Shown here: one piece after another, positions 1-8,301 of the stretch
Layout of the letters: every line of letters begins with the position of its first letter
How positions within the stretch are numbered: position 1 is the first letter of the stretch
From: Myxococcus xanthus
GTDB lineage: Bacteria; Myxococcota; Myxococcia; Myxococcales; Myxococcaceae
NCBI RefSeq assembly: GCF_006402735.1
Contig: NZ_CP017174.1
Location: 7,172,001 to 7,236,000, forward strand
Length of the DNA: 64,000 nucleotides
Direction of reading: 5' to 3'
The notes under the pieces: generated by a model
The model's input: only the letters and a program-made list of their open reading frames with translations
What the model was told of the DNA's origin: nothing
Database searches by the model: none
Translations under genes and position numbers: made by a program

Positions 1-138
1 GCGGACCGCTCCTCGGTTCCGCTTCGCCTCCTCACCCTCTCCGACCTTCGTGAGCTTCTGGTCGAGCAGTATGAGCACCTCGACGCGGAGACGCGGGCGC
101 TGGTCCCCCTGAAGAAGCTTTACTGGCCCGTCGGGTAG
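1..138 (+). CDS. 3' end of an unidentified CDS (partial)
   Basis: Frame 1 is open from the first base to a TAG at 136-138 and gives the last 45 residues of a protein whose start lies outside the window. The fragment is leucine- and charge-rich (it contains LRELLVEQYEHLDAETRALV) and ends in LYWPVG. It looks like a soluble C-terminal helix rather than a membrane segment. It converges on the retron reverse transcriptase, with only 15 bp between the stops. I do not recognise the family. A nuclease-type C-terminus is conceivable, but the visible part does not show it. Confidence 0.6.
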   Translation, partial: ADRSSVPLRLLTLSDLRELLVEQYEHLDAETRALVPLKKLYWPVG

Positions 139-153
139 TCGAAGGGCGGGGCG

Positions 154-1482
154 TCAGTCCCACGCAATCTGGTCGAAGGTAGCGCGCAGTTTCGCACCTC
201 GGGCTGGGTGCAGGTGTGCGACCCAGGCGATGCGGCCCAGCAGGTGCGCGCGGAAGTCGGGATGCCCCTCGGTGTTCTGGCTCGCGGGGCCTCGCGTGCG
301 GCACAGGTGGAGAATGGCCTTCAGCCGCTCGTAGTCCACACGGCGAACCGAAGGATGCTCATTCACCACCACGCCCGCGAGCCGCTGCTGGGTACTCCGG
401 TGCATCACCCGCGTCTTCCCTGTGCGTGGCGTGAAGCCCTCCTCGCGGAGAATCTGGCTCACGTAGCGCAGCAACTTGTGCGTGCGCCGGGCCAATGCGT
501 CACCACCCGAGAACGCCAGGTCATCCGCGTAGCGCGTGTACTTCGCGCCCATCGCAGCAGCGAGCGCCGACAGCCGGACATCGAGCCGGTACGCCGCGAG
601 GTTGGCCAGCGCGGGTGACGTGGGCGCCCCCTGGGGCAGGTGACGCGATTCGAGCCTCCGCCCCAGACGCCAGCGCGCGCTCGCCGCGGCGAGTGAATCC
701 GGCCGCCGCGCCTGCGACACCACCGCGCTGGGTGTACGGTTCGTGCAGAGTCCCGCGAGCGCGCTCACCACGCCGTCCGGATAGCCCGCCGTGCGGAACA
801 CCGCCCAGATTCGCGCGGGCCGCACGGAGAAGAAGAAGTCCTCAAGGTCCACCCGGACCACCACGGCCTGCCGTGCGTGGGGCTCAGCGAAGCTGCGGAC
901 ACTCCGACCCGCGACGAAGCCATGCGCCGCGTCGTGCGGCGGGATGTGGGCCAGGATGCCGTGCAGCAGCTTCCGCTGAACCAGCGACAGGTCCAATCCC
1001 GGTCGTTCCAACAGGCGCTCTCCGCCGCTGCGCTTCGGAATCCAGGTGTACCGATACCGCCGCCACCGTCCTGGCGAGGACGTGCGCTCGATGCCCGGTA
1101 CATCCGCCAGCCAGTCCAACTGCGCCACTGTTACGCCCAACCATGCCGCGAGATCGGCTTGAGTCGGCAGCTCTGGCACGGGCCACGGCTGCCGCGCCAT
1201 CCGCGGCTCGGAAGCAATCCAGCGCACGATGCGCGCACGTGCCGAAGGATCTGTGAAGCCCCGCACGAACGCGGGACGCGAAGCCAACAGGTCCCCGAGC
1301 AACTCCATCCGCGCATGCGGCGGACGCGGGAAGAAGATCATCGCGCTGCGAGCCAGGGACGCCACCCAGTGCGCCCGTCCTCCGACGACCTCCGTGCCCC
1401 TTTCAACGAGCCCCTTGAGCGTCCAGGGTCCCGCGAGGAACGCGGACGCGAGCGCCTGAGCCACGACACGCCGCTCGCTCAT
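154..1482 (-). CDS. retron-type reverse transcriptase
   Basis: This RNA-directed DNA polymerase copies the msd part of its own noncoding RNA into multicopy single-stranded DNA (msDNA). From the ATG at 1482 it is 442 aa. A GTG at 1491 would add three residues. The N-terminal ~140 residues are basic and helical. The palm then follows in the usual order: the retron DAAHGF motif near residue 185, the catalytic VDLEDFF near 212-218, LPQGAPTSP near 282-290, and the active-site YADD near 318-321. The retron VTG region appears as LAGVVVN near 368-374. The layout is that of the myxobacterial msDNA enzymes Mx162 and Mx65. An msr-msd RNA candidate lies just upstream on the same strand. Retrons are now known as anti-phage defence systems, usually with an effector protein. 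The only adjacent candidate effector is the truncated gene at the window edge. Confidence 0.93.
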   Translation of the reverse strand: MSERRVVAQALASAFLAGPWTLKGLVERGTEVVGGRAHWVASLARSAMIFFPRPPHARMELLGDLLASRPAFVRGFTDPSARARIVRWIASEPRMARQPWPVPELPTQADLAAWLGVTVAQLDWLADVPGIERTSSPGRWRRYRYTWIPKRSGGERLLERPGLDLSLVQRKLLHGILAHIPPHDAAHGFVAGRSVRSFAEPHARQAVVVRVDLEDFFFSVRPARIWAVFRTAGYPDGVVSALAGLCTNRTPSAVVSQARRPDSLAAASARWRLGRRLESRHLPQGAPTSPALANLAAYRLDVRLSALAAAMGAKYTRYADDLAFSGGDALARRTHKLLRYVSQILREEGFTPRTGKTRVMHRSTQQRLAGVVVNEHPSVRRVDYERLKAILHLCRTRGPASQNTEGHPDFRAHLLGRIAWVAHLHPARGAKLRATFDQIAWD

Positions 1483-1495
1483 CTTCCACACTCAC

Positions 1496-1676
1496 GCCAT
1501 GCGGCGGCGTGGCCCCACCTGTCGTGTCTTGCGTGGCCCGGACCGCGGCTTGCCGCGGAGACGGCCGCGCGTGACGGTGTGCTCCTGATGAGTTGTCCCC
1601 GGGGGTGCCCCGGAGAGGCAGCGGACCGCAGCTTCACGGACCGGCTACCCGCTGGGTGTCCAAACCGCCGCATGGC
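1496..1676 (-). ncRNA. retron msr-msd noncoding RNA (predicted)
   Basis: A perfect 12-nt inverted repeat frames the segment: GCCATGCGGCGG on the minus strand at 1676-1665 (a1), and its complement at 1507-1496 (a2), 13 nt before the RT start. Between them, read on the minus strand, are TTTGG just after a1 (candidate branching G), an msr hairpin CAGCGG/CCGCTG (1654-1619), a second hairpin CCGGGG/CCCCGG (1613-1599), a single-stranded stretch, and a long imperfect hairpin at 1570-1531. The long hairpin has 14 of 18 pairs with mismatches in the middle and a 4-nt loop. This a1, msr hairpins, long msd hairpin, a2, RT order is the retron plan. The msDNA would start at about 1508 on the plus strand and run past 1570, roughly 65-80 nt. 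The exact branch site and ends are inferred. Confidence 0.78.
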
Positions 1677-1766
1677 CCTCCGACGGTACACGTCGCACTT
1701 TCAAAAAGAAAATGCCGTGCACGCACGCCACTTGTGCCGCGAGCGAACGGTGATTGAGTTGCGCCC

Positions 1767-3047
1767 GTGACGGCTTCCACCGAGACCCAGCGGACCATTC
1801 AAGCGGTCTGGAGAATCGAGTCAGCCCGCCTCATCGCGGGCCTCGCACGGATGGTGCGCGACGTGGGCCGCGCGGAGGAACTCGCACAGGACGCGCTCGT
1901 CGCCGCGCTCGAGAAATGGCCAGAGTCGGGCGTCCCGGACAACCCGGGCGCGTGGCTCATGGCCACCGCCAAGCGCCGTGCCATCGACGAACTGCGGCGG
2001 GACAAGCTCCTCGAGCGCAAGCACGAGGAACTCGGTCACGAACTGGAGTCACTGCAAGGCTCGACCGCGCCGGACCTCGACGCCGCGCTCGACGACGTCG
2101 TGGGCGATGACCTGCTGCGCTTGATGTTCGTCTCCTGCCACCCCGTGCTCTCGAAGGAGACACGGGTAGCGCTCACGCTCCGGCTGCTCGGAGGCCTGAC
2201 GACCGAGGAGATTGCACGCGCCTTCCTCGTCCCCGTCCCCACCGTGGCCCAGCGCATCGTCCGGGCCAAGCGCATGCTCGCGGAGGCACACGTCCCCTTC
2301 GAAGTCCCCGAAGGCGGGGAACTGGCCGCCCGACTGTCGACCGTGCTGGAGGTCATCTACCTCGTCTTCAACGAAGGCTACGCGGCGACGGCCGGCGACG
2401 ACTGGATGCGCCCCGCGCTCTGCGAGGACGCCCTGCGCCTGGGCCGAATCCTGGCGGGACTCGCACCGAAGGAGCCCGAGGTCCATGGTCTCGTCGCGTT
2501 GATGGAGATTCAGTCGTCACGCGCACGAGCGCGCGTCGGGCCGAAGGGCGAGCCCGTCCTCCTGCTGGAGCAGAACCGAGCCCTCTGGGACCATCTCCTC
2601 ATCCGCCGGGGCCTCGCGGCGCTCGAACGCGCCGAGGCGCTGGGAGGCGCCCAGGGCCCCTATGCGCTCCAGGCCGCCATCGCCGCGTGCCACGGCCGCG
2701 CCCCCACGGCCGAGGCGACGGACTGGGCACGCATCGCCGCTCTCTACGACACGCTGGCCCAGGTCGTCCCCTCCCCTGTCGTGGAGCTCAATCGGGCGGT
2801 CGCCCATTCCATGGCGTTCGGCCCGGAGGAGGGACTGACCCTCGTGGACGCGTTGACCTCGGAGCCATCACTCCAGGGCTACCACCTGCTGCCCAGCGTC
2901 CGTGGAGACCTGCTCGGCAAGCTGGGCCGGCTCGGCGAGGCCCGCGCGGAGTTCGAGCAGGCCGCCGCCCTCACGGCGAACACGCGAGAACGCGCTCTGC
3001 TCCTCGAACGGGCCGCCGCGTGCGCGCGCGGAACCGGACGTTCTTGA
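1767..3047 (+). CDS. ECF sigma factor with C-terminal DUF6596/TPR extension (ECF42-like)
   Basis: This is an RNA polymerase sigma factor of the extracytoplasmic-function class, 426 aa, GTG start. Region 2 lies in residues ~15-85 (VGRAEELAQDALVAALEKW, then PGAWLMATAKRRAIDELRR). Region 4 is near 135-180 (GGLTTEEIARAFLVPVPTVA, a helix-turn-helix). The remaining ~230 residues are a helical TPR-like extension with VIYLVFNEGY near 195, typical of the ECF42 group. That extension is thought to replace an anti-sigma factor in controlling activity. ECF42 genes usually sit beside DGPF/YCII-domain genes, and none is seen here. It is transcribed divergently from the retron, and the ~90 bp between them must hold both promoters. 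No clear ribosome-binding site precedes the GTG. Its target genes cannot be told from the sequence. Confidence 0.9.
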   Translation: MTASTETQRTIQAVWRIESARLIAGLARMVRDVGRAEELAQDALVAALEKWPESGVPDNPGAWLMATAKRRAIDELRRDKLLERKHEELGHELESLQGSTAPDLDAALDDVVGDDLLRLMFVSCHPVLSKETRVALTLRLLGGLTTEEIARAFLVPVPTVAQRIVRAKRMLAEAHVPFEVPEGGELAARLSTVLEVIYLVFNEGYAATAGDDWMRPALCEDALRLGRILAGLAPKEPEVHGLVALMEIQSSRARARVGPKGEPVLLLEQNRALWDHLLIRRGLAALERAEALGGAQGPYALQAAIAACHGRAPTAEATDWARIAALYDTLAQVVPSPVVELNRAVAHSMAFGPEEGLTLVDALTSEPSLQGYHLLPSVRGDLLGKLGRLGEARAEFEQAAALTANTRERALLLERAAACARGTGRS

Positions 3048-3115
3048 GGTCGGCGGACGCCCCTACCCACCTCCCGGAGTGGACCGCCCCTGCCCGGCTG
3101 TTGTAAGCGCAAGGT

Positions 3116-3513
<398 letters not shown>

Positions 3514-3553
3514 GTTTTCCCTCTGAAGTCAGCGCGTGGCCCCCCTCCTCGGC

Positions 3554-3574
3554 GTGGGAACTGCGGTTCTCCAC
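3554..3574. repeat. small inverted repeat between rnpB and a lipoprotein gene
   Basis: GTGGGAAC, four bases, then GTTCTCCAC: an inverted repeat with one bulge, lying 40 bp after rnpB and 40 bp before the next start codon. It could end rnpB transcripts or be an operator for the downstream gene. Nothing else is seen in the 100 bp between the two genes. Confidence 0.3.
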
Positions 3575-3613
3575 GATGGAGGGGCTTTGCTTCACGGGCC
3601 TAGTGTCTCCGGC

Positions 3614-4120
3614 ATGCAAATGCAAACCGGTAGGCACTGGCAACGAAGCGTCCTGGCGGCAGTCGCAGTCCTGGCCCTGTCCGCCTGCAACGTGGGCGAC
3701 GCGCACGAGGAGCCCCTGGAACTGGGCAGCAACGAAGCGGAGCTCTCCTGTCAGGTGAGCCAGCAGTGCGCGAATGGCACGTCCATCACCTGCGGCTCCG
3801 CGAGCGGCATCTGTACCTCCGGCGCTGACAACGGAGGCTGGGTGGAGTGCAACGGGAGCCGGACCTACTGTCCGACGACGACGCCGTGTACCTGCGAGAG
3901 CACGCAGCGCACATCCCAGGGCTATGCCTCCAGCTTCAACTGCCCGGCCGCATGGTCCCTGGCGGAGGAAAACGCGTTGGCCCTCGCCGAACAGGCGTGT
4001 CCACGGGGGCTCTGCAACGTCGTCACGACGCAGGGCACCTGCACCCGCGTCAACACCACCACGATGAGGGCCGGGTACACCGCCACCTACTCCTGCATGG
4101 GGCCCCCGAACTGCCAGTAG
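3614..4120 (+). CDS. cysteine-rich lipoprotein, function unknown
   Basis: 168 aa. The ATG at 3614 is chosen because it gives a proper lipoprotein signal: basic N-terminus, hydrophobic stretch, then LSAC with the lipid-modified Cys at residue 25. An in-frame GTG further upstream would only lengthen the signal. The mature part is small, polar and Thr/Ser/Asn-rich, with 14 more cysteines spread in pairs (such as CTCES and CNGSRTYC), which suggests several disulfides outside the cytoplasm. No enzyme motif is visible. It lies alone between rnpB and a strong hairpin shared with the convergent lipoprotein gene. I do not recognise a family. Similar short Cys-rich secreted lipoproteins are common in myxobacteria. 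Confidence 0.72.
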   Translation: MQMQTGRHWQRSVLAAVAVLALSACNVGDAHEEPLELGSNEAELSCQVSQQCANGTSITCGSASGICTSGADNGGWVECNGSRTYCPTTTPCTCESTQRTSQGYASSFNCPAAWSLAEENALALAEQACPRGLCNVVTTQGTCTRVNTTTMRAGYTATYSCMGPPNCQ

Positions 4121-4131
4121 CCGGCAGCCCC

Positions 4132-4174
4132 CAGGTGCCCGCTCAGGCGCGACTCAACGCGCCACGGGCACCTG
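4132..4174. terminator. bidirectional hairpin between convergent lipoprotein genes
   Basis: CAGGTGCCCG at 4132-4141 is the exact complement of CGGGCACCTG at 4165-4174, with an inner perfect stem GGCGCG/CGCGCC (4146-4151 with 4158-4163). The right arm overlaps the last codons of the minus-strand gene, whose stop is at 4154. No U-tract follows, so it may act as a transcript-end stabiliser rather than a classical intrinsic terminator. Confidence 0.6.
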
Positions 4175-4711
4175 GCCCAGCAGGATGCGGTCCTTGCCGT
4201 CGTTGCGCACGGCGTTCGGGTTGAGGATGCGCAGCCGGGAGTCCGTGCGCGGCTCCCAGAACCCCAGCCAGATGTTCAGCGCGCGGGCCGTCGAGCCGGG
4301 CGGCACGTAGATGGGGAACTCGTCCTTCACCGTCTCACCGGGCTTCCACTGCGACGTGGGCAGCATGCCGCCCGCGGGCTTGTGGTCCACGTTGATGCGC
4401 TCGGCGCGGCCGTCCGCGTCCTCCACATGGACGAAGATGAGGTAGTCGTCGTCCATGGGCTGGAGCACCTTGAAGTAGAGCGCCACCTTCGCCTGGTCTC
4501 CGGGCGTCAGCCGCCCGGGCTCCACCGTGGCCCCCACCAGCTCCACCTTGCCGCCCAGGTTGGCGCCGCTCTTCACGGACAGCGGGGGCACCTGGGTGAC
4601 GGTAGCCGCGCGCCGCTCCTGCGCGCTGGCGCCGCCGGGCGCCTCCACGATGCAGGCGCTGCCGAGCAGCAGGAGCGACGGGAGCAGGACACAAGAGGGC
4701 TTGAGACGCAT
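4154..4711 (-). CDS. lipoprotein with a beta-sandwich-like domain, function unknown
   Basis: 185 aa from the ATG at 4711; a GTG one codon upstream is also possible. The signal sequence ends in LGSAC (Cys20). The mature domain starts with GGKVELVGATVEPGRLTPGD and goes on with KVALYFKVLQPMDDDYLIFVHVED and an LNIWLGFWEP segment near the end. This pattern of beta-strands resembles the small C-terminal domain found on some membrane glycosyltransferases, but the similarity is only by eye. It is divergent from ftsY, with 69 bp between the starts. The likely place is the periplasmic face of a membrane. Function is unknown. Confidence 0.75.
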   Translation of the reverse strand: MRLKPSCVLLPSLLLLGSACIVEAPGGASAQERRAATVTQVPPLSVKSGANLGGKVELVGATVEPGRLTPGDQAKVALYFKVLQPMDDDYLIFVHVEDADGRAERINVDHKPAGGMLPTSQWKPGETVKDEFPIYVPPGSTARALNIWLGFWEPRTDSRLRILNPNAVRNDGKDRILLGQVPVAR

Positions 4712-4780
4712 CACGACTGGGTTCTACCCGGCCACGGGCGCTGCATCCACCGGCGCGTTGGTGTATGCGAACCCGCGCAC

Positions 4781-6346
4781 ATGAAGACGCCCAACGCCCT
4801 CGACGCCCTGACCGCGCAGGTGCCGCCCGCCCCCTCTCCCGCTCCCACCCCGGGCGGGGGTTCCACGCAGCCGGGCACCGGTACGCCCCCTCCGGACAGC
4901 TCCCCCGCGGGCGACGTCGTCGGCATTGGCGCCGCCGCCCTCTTCGTCCTGCTGATGGTGCTGGCCGCCCGGAAGCTGTTCTTCCGCAAGCGCCCCGAGG
5001 AGAAGAAGCCCCCCACCGTCCCTCCCGCGGCCGAAAAGCCCGCCCTCCCCGCCGAGCAGCCCCGGCTGCGCGTGGAGCTGCCCCCCTCCGAGGCGGAGGC
5101 CGCCCGGCTCCGCGAGGCCGAGGCCGCCCACGACCGCGCCGAGGCCCTGGCCCGCCAGCGCACCGAGGCCGCCCAGGCCGCCCGCACCGCCACGGACGCC
5201 GCCGAGCGCGCCCGGCTGGAGGCGGAGGCCCGCGACCTCAAGGAGCGCGAGGAGGAAGAGAAGCGCGCCGAGTACCGCGCCAAGAAGGCTGCGGACGACG
5301 AGGCCCGGGAGCGCCGCAAGCGCGAGCAGGTCGAAGCCCAGCGGCTGATGGAGGAGGAGCGCGCCCGCGAGGCCGCCGCCGCCGAGGAAGCCCGCCGCGC
5401 CGAGGAGGCCGCCGCGCGCGCCAAGGTGGAGGCCGAGGCCGGCCGCACCCTGGCCCAGGGCCTGGACAAGACCCGGAACCAGGGCTTCATGGCCCGGCTC
5501 AATGGCCTGTTCGGCCAGCAGCGCCAGGTGGACGAGTCCGTCCTGGCGGAGCTGGAGGAAATCCTCTTCACCGCCGACATCGGCGTGCGCACCGCCAACC
5601 ACCTAGTGGAGGTGGCCCGCGAGAAGCTCAAGCGCAACGAGCTGAAGGACCCGGAGCGCATCAAGGGCCTCATCCGCGACGAGGTCGCCCGCATCTGCGA
5701 CTTGCCCGTGCCGCGCTCCCTGGAAGGCGGCGGCCCGCCGCACGTCGTCATGGTGGTGGGCGTCAACGGCGCCGGGAAGACGACGACCATCGGCAAGCTG
5801 GCCGCGAAGCTCACCAGCGAGGGCAAGAAGGTGGTGCTCGCCGCGGGTGACACCTTCCGCGCCGCCGCCACCGAGCAGCTCGACGTGTGGGCCGAGCGCG
5901 CCCAGGCCCAGTTGGTGAAGGGCGCCGAGGGCGGAGACCCCAGCGCCGTCATCTTCGAGGCCGTCAAGAAGGCGAAGGAGGAAGGCGCGGACGTCATCAT
6001 CGCGGACACCGCCGGCCGGCTCCACACCAAGGCTCCGCTGATGGAGGAGCTGAAGAAGGTGAAGCGCGTCATGGACAAGGCCCTGCCCGGCGCGCCGCAC
6101 GAGGTGCTGCTGGTGCTGGACTCCACCAACGGCCAGAACGCGATTCAGCAGGCCAAGCAGTTCCACGAGGCCGTGGGCGTCAGCGCCATCGCCCTGACGA
6201 AGCTGGACGGCACCGCGAAGGGCGGCGTCGTCATTGGCATCTGCGACGAGCTGAAGCTCCCCGTCGTCTGGGTGGGCGTGGGCGAGAAGGTGGCCGACCT
6301 GCGCCGCTTCGAGCCGCGCGAGTTCGTCCGCGCCCTCTTCGACTGA
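4781..6346 (+). CDS. ftsY: signal recognition particle receptor FtsY
   Basis: GTPase that docks the SRP-ribosome complex at the inner membrane for co-translational insertion. It is 521 aa from the ATG at 4781. Residues ~45-70 form a hydrophobic segment (VVGIGAAALFVLLMVLAARK), followed by ~150 residues of Glu/Arg/Ala-rich coiled coil, an unusual membrane-anchored version of the acidic A region. The NG domain follows: G1 GVNGAGKTT near 327, DTFRAAA near 357, DTAGR near 408, TKLDGTAKGG near 473. The frame stays open far upstream, but the region before 4781 is antisense to the neighbouring lipoprotein gene, so the longer version is not accepted. It is convergent with the M1-like peptidase, with only 9 bp between stops. 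Confidence 0.96.
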   Translation: MKTPNALDALTAQVPPAPSPAPTPGGGSTQPGTGTPPPDSSPAGDVVGIGAAALFVLLMVLAARKLFFRKRPEEKKPPTVPPAAEKPALPAEQPRLRVELPPSEAEAARLREAEAAHDRAEALARQRTEAAQAARTATDAAERARLEAEARDLKEREEEEKRAEYRAKKAADDEARERRKREQVEAQRLMEEERAREAAAAEEARRAEEAAARAKVEAEAGRTLAQGLDKTRNQGFMARLNGLFGQQRQVDESVLAELEEILFTADIGVRTANHLVEVAREKLKRNELKDPERIKGLIRDEVARICDLPVPRSLEGGGPPHVVMVVGVNGAGKTTTIGKLAAKLTSEGKKVVLAAGDTFRAAATEQLDVWAERAQAQLVKGAEGGDPSAVIFEAVKKAKEEGADVIIADTAGRLHTKAPLMEELKKVKRVMDKALPGAPHEVLLVLDSTNGQNAIQQAKQFHEAVGVSAIALTKLDGTAKGGVVIGICDELKLPVVWVGVGEKVADLRRFEPREFVRALFD

Positions 6347-6355
6347 GGGCCCGCG

Positions 6356-8248
6356 TCACTCTCCCATCAGCCCGGGGATGAGCTGCTCCAGCAGCTCCTT
6401 CGACTGGGCGTCTATCTCCTGGAAGGCCTCGAAGCCCTGCATGCCCTGGAGCGCCTCCAGGTCCATGCCGGGCAGCGACTGCAGGGCCTCCAGCCCTTCC
6501 AGTCCCTCGAAGCCGCCCAGCAGCGACTCCAGACGGGGCTTGCCCAAGTCCTCGTCGCCCTTCGCTTCCCGCCACCAGCGCGTGCGCAGCCGCTCCAGCG
6601 CGCTCGCGTTGGCGGGGCTCGCCTTCGCCAGTTCCTTCGTGAAGCAGTCCTTGCACGTCCACTTGAAGCGGTACATGTCCACGTAGGCGCGCAGGGCCTT
6701 GAGGAAGGCGGCGTCTCCCACCAGCTTCCGCGAGGCGTGGTGCAGCAGGGGCGCCTTGCCGTAGACGAGCGCGCCGTACTCCATCTCATCCGCGAAGTGG
6801 CCCGTGGGCCGGTCCGCGCGGCCGTCCTTCCCACCTGTCATCCGGTACAGGTGGTACTGACCCACCAGCGTCTCCTGGCGCACCGACTCCGCCACCTTCT
6901 TGCCGTGCTTCCATTCGAGGTAGAGGAGCGCGGCGTACTGGGCCAGCGACTCATCCACCACGGGCTCCAGGATGGGGTCCGAGCCCACGAGCCCCGCGAA
7001 GTACTGGTGCGCCACCTCGTGCGCCACGGTGAACTCCAGCGTGCGCTCCATGGCGCCGTTCAGCTGTCCCAGCACCCCTCCTCCCCCGCCCCCGCTCTGC
7101 CCCAGCATGCCCAGCATCGCCTCCAGGTCCTCCATGCCCTGCATGCCGCCGCCCAGCAGCTCGGAGGCCCCCGCCGCGCCGCGGTACAGCTGCGTCGCGA
7201 TGGTGACCAGCCCCGGGAACTCCATGCCGCCCGCGCCTCCGGACAGAGGCGCCTGCACCACGCGGAAGTGCGTGTACGGCAGCGGCCCCAGACGGCGCTC
7301 GAACTCCGCCAGCATCGACGTGGCGTACTTCAACACGCGCTCGCCCGCGGCCTGGTCCGCCGCGGCGTAGTGGCTCTCCACCGTGACGCCATTCACCGTG
7401 GCGGTGGAGCTGGCGTAGCCCCGCGACACGAAGAGGGGAAAGTCGCGCACCGCCGCGGCGGCGAAGGCGTAGCGCACCCGCCCATCCCGCTCCGGGACCT
7501 CGCCCATGGGCACGCCGGTGGCGTGCACCGCCCAGCCCGTGGGCACGGTGATGGTGGCCAGCACGTGCGCCGGCTCATAGAGGCCCAGGTCTCCAATCCC
7601 CTGCGGGCCCTCCCAGGGCCTGCCGTCCTCGCCCACCGGCGGAACCTGGGGCACCACGCCCACCAGACTGATGAAGTCCGCCGTGGCGGAGAACGCCCCG
7701 TGGTCGCCGCCCGAAGGACGCCCGCCCCCACCGCCCATCAAACCGCCGAGGAGGCCTCCCGCGGCCCCGCTCGAGGGCGCGGCGGCACGCGGCACCAGGC
7801 CCTCCACCGCGACGTCCAGCACCGCGGCGGCACCCGGCGGCACCGGCTCGGACTCCAGGGACAGGCGGTACAGCGTGGGCTCCGGTCGCTCCAGTTTGAC
7901 GGGCCGGCCGCCCAGCTTCGCGTCCGACAGCGTCACCCGGCGGCCCTGCGCGTTGGGCGTCAGCCGCAGGTACAGCTCGGTGAGCGGATGCTTCCGGGCC
8001 AGCACCTCCACCTGCACCCGGCCCTTCACCCCACGGGTCTCCGGGTCCACCTCCAACTGCACGCGGTAGAGCGGCAGCTCCTCCAGGGGCCCCAGCGCCT
8101 TCGCGGCCCGCTCACGCTCGGCGGGCTTCAGGTGCTGGAGGCACAGCTGAACCTCGGGAGAAACCAGGGGTTCCGCGGGCGCACCGCCCCACGCCGGCGT
8201 CCCGGAGAGCACACACCACAGCAGGCACCCATGGAGGAAGGTCCGCAT
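6356..8248 (-). CDS. M1-family-like zinc metallopeptidase, secreted
   Basis: 630 aa with a signal peptide (residues 1-~22, ending near AWGGA). The zinc site is complete: HEVAH at 410-414 and Glu433 in DESLAQY, the HExxH-18-E spacing of gluzincins. GGMEFPG at 340-346 stands where M1 aminopeptidases have GxMEN, so the substrate site departs from the usual form. Two glycine-rich insertions interrupt the domain: 160-183, and 365-395 just before the zinc motif. The C-terminus (~575-630) is a run of GLE/ALQ/GM-type short repeats. It probably acts on peptides in the periplasm or outside. It faces ftsY tail to tail and is divergent from a lipoprotein gene (53 bp). Confidence 0.85.
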   Translation of the reverse strand: MRTFLHGCLLWCVLSGTPAWGGAPAEPLVSPEVQLCLQHLKPAERERAAKALGPLEELPLYRVQLEVDPETRGVKGRVQVEVLARKHPLTELYLRLTPNAQGRRVTLSDAKLGGRPVKLERPEPTLYRLSLESEPVPPGAAAVLDVAVEGLVPRAAAPSSGAAGGLLGGLMGGGGGRPSGGDHGAFSATADFISLVGVVPQVPPVGEDGRPWEGPQGIGDLGLYEPAHVLATITVPTGWAVHATGVPMGEVPERDGRVRYAFAAAAVRDFPLFVSRGYASSTATVNGVTVESHYAAADQAAGERVLKYATSMLAEFERRLGPLPYTHFRVVQAPLSGGAGGMEFPGLVTIATQLYRGAAGASELLGGGMQGMEDLEAMLGMLGQSGGGGGGVLGQLNGAMERTLEFTVAHEVAHQYFAGLVGSDPILEPVVDESLAQYAALLYLEWKHGKKVAESVRQETLVGQYHLYRMTGGKDGRADRPTGHFADEMEYGALVYGKAPLLHHASRKLVGDAAFLKALRAYVDMYRFKWTCKDCFTKELAKASPANASALERLRTRWWREAKGDEDLGKPRLESLLGGFEGLEGLEALQSLPGMDLEALQGMQGFEAFQEIDAQSKELLEQLIPGLMGE

Positions 8249-8301
8249 GCGGCCATGCTAATTGACCCGGGTCACCCCTGCTCATCTACCCTGGACCTCC
8301 C

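Noticed and set aside
1489..1500. ATG GCG TGA at the a2 repeat as start of a leader peptide for the RT
   Set aside because: It is a two-codon frame inside the inverted repeat, with no evidence of translation.
154..1676. Calling the retron Mx65
   Set aside because: The RT resembles it in layout, but the repeat-to-repeat distance does not fit the lengths I remember, and I cannot align the sequences.
4382..4780. Upstream extension of the ftsY frame
   Set aside because: It is antisense to a lipoprotein gene with a proper signal and lipobox; the ATG at 4781 gives a normal membrane-anchored FtsY.
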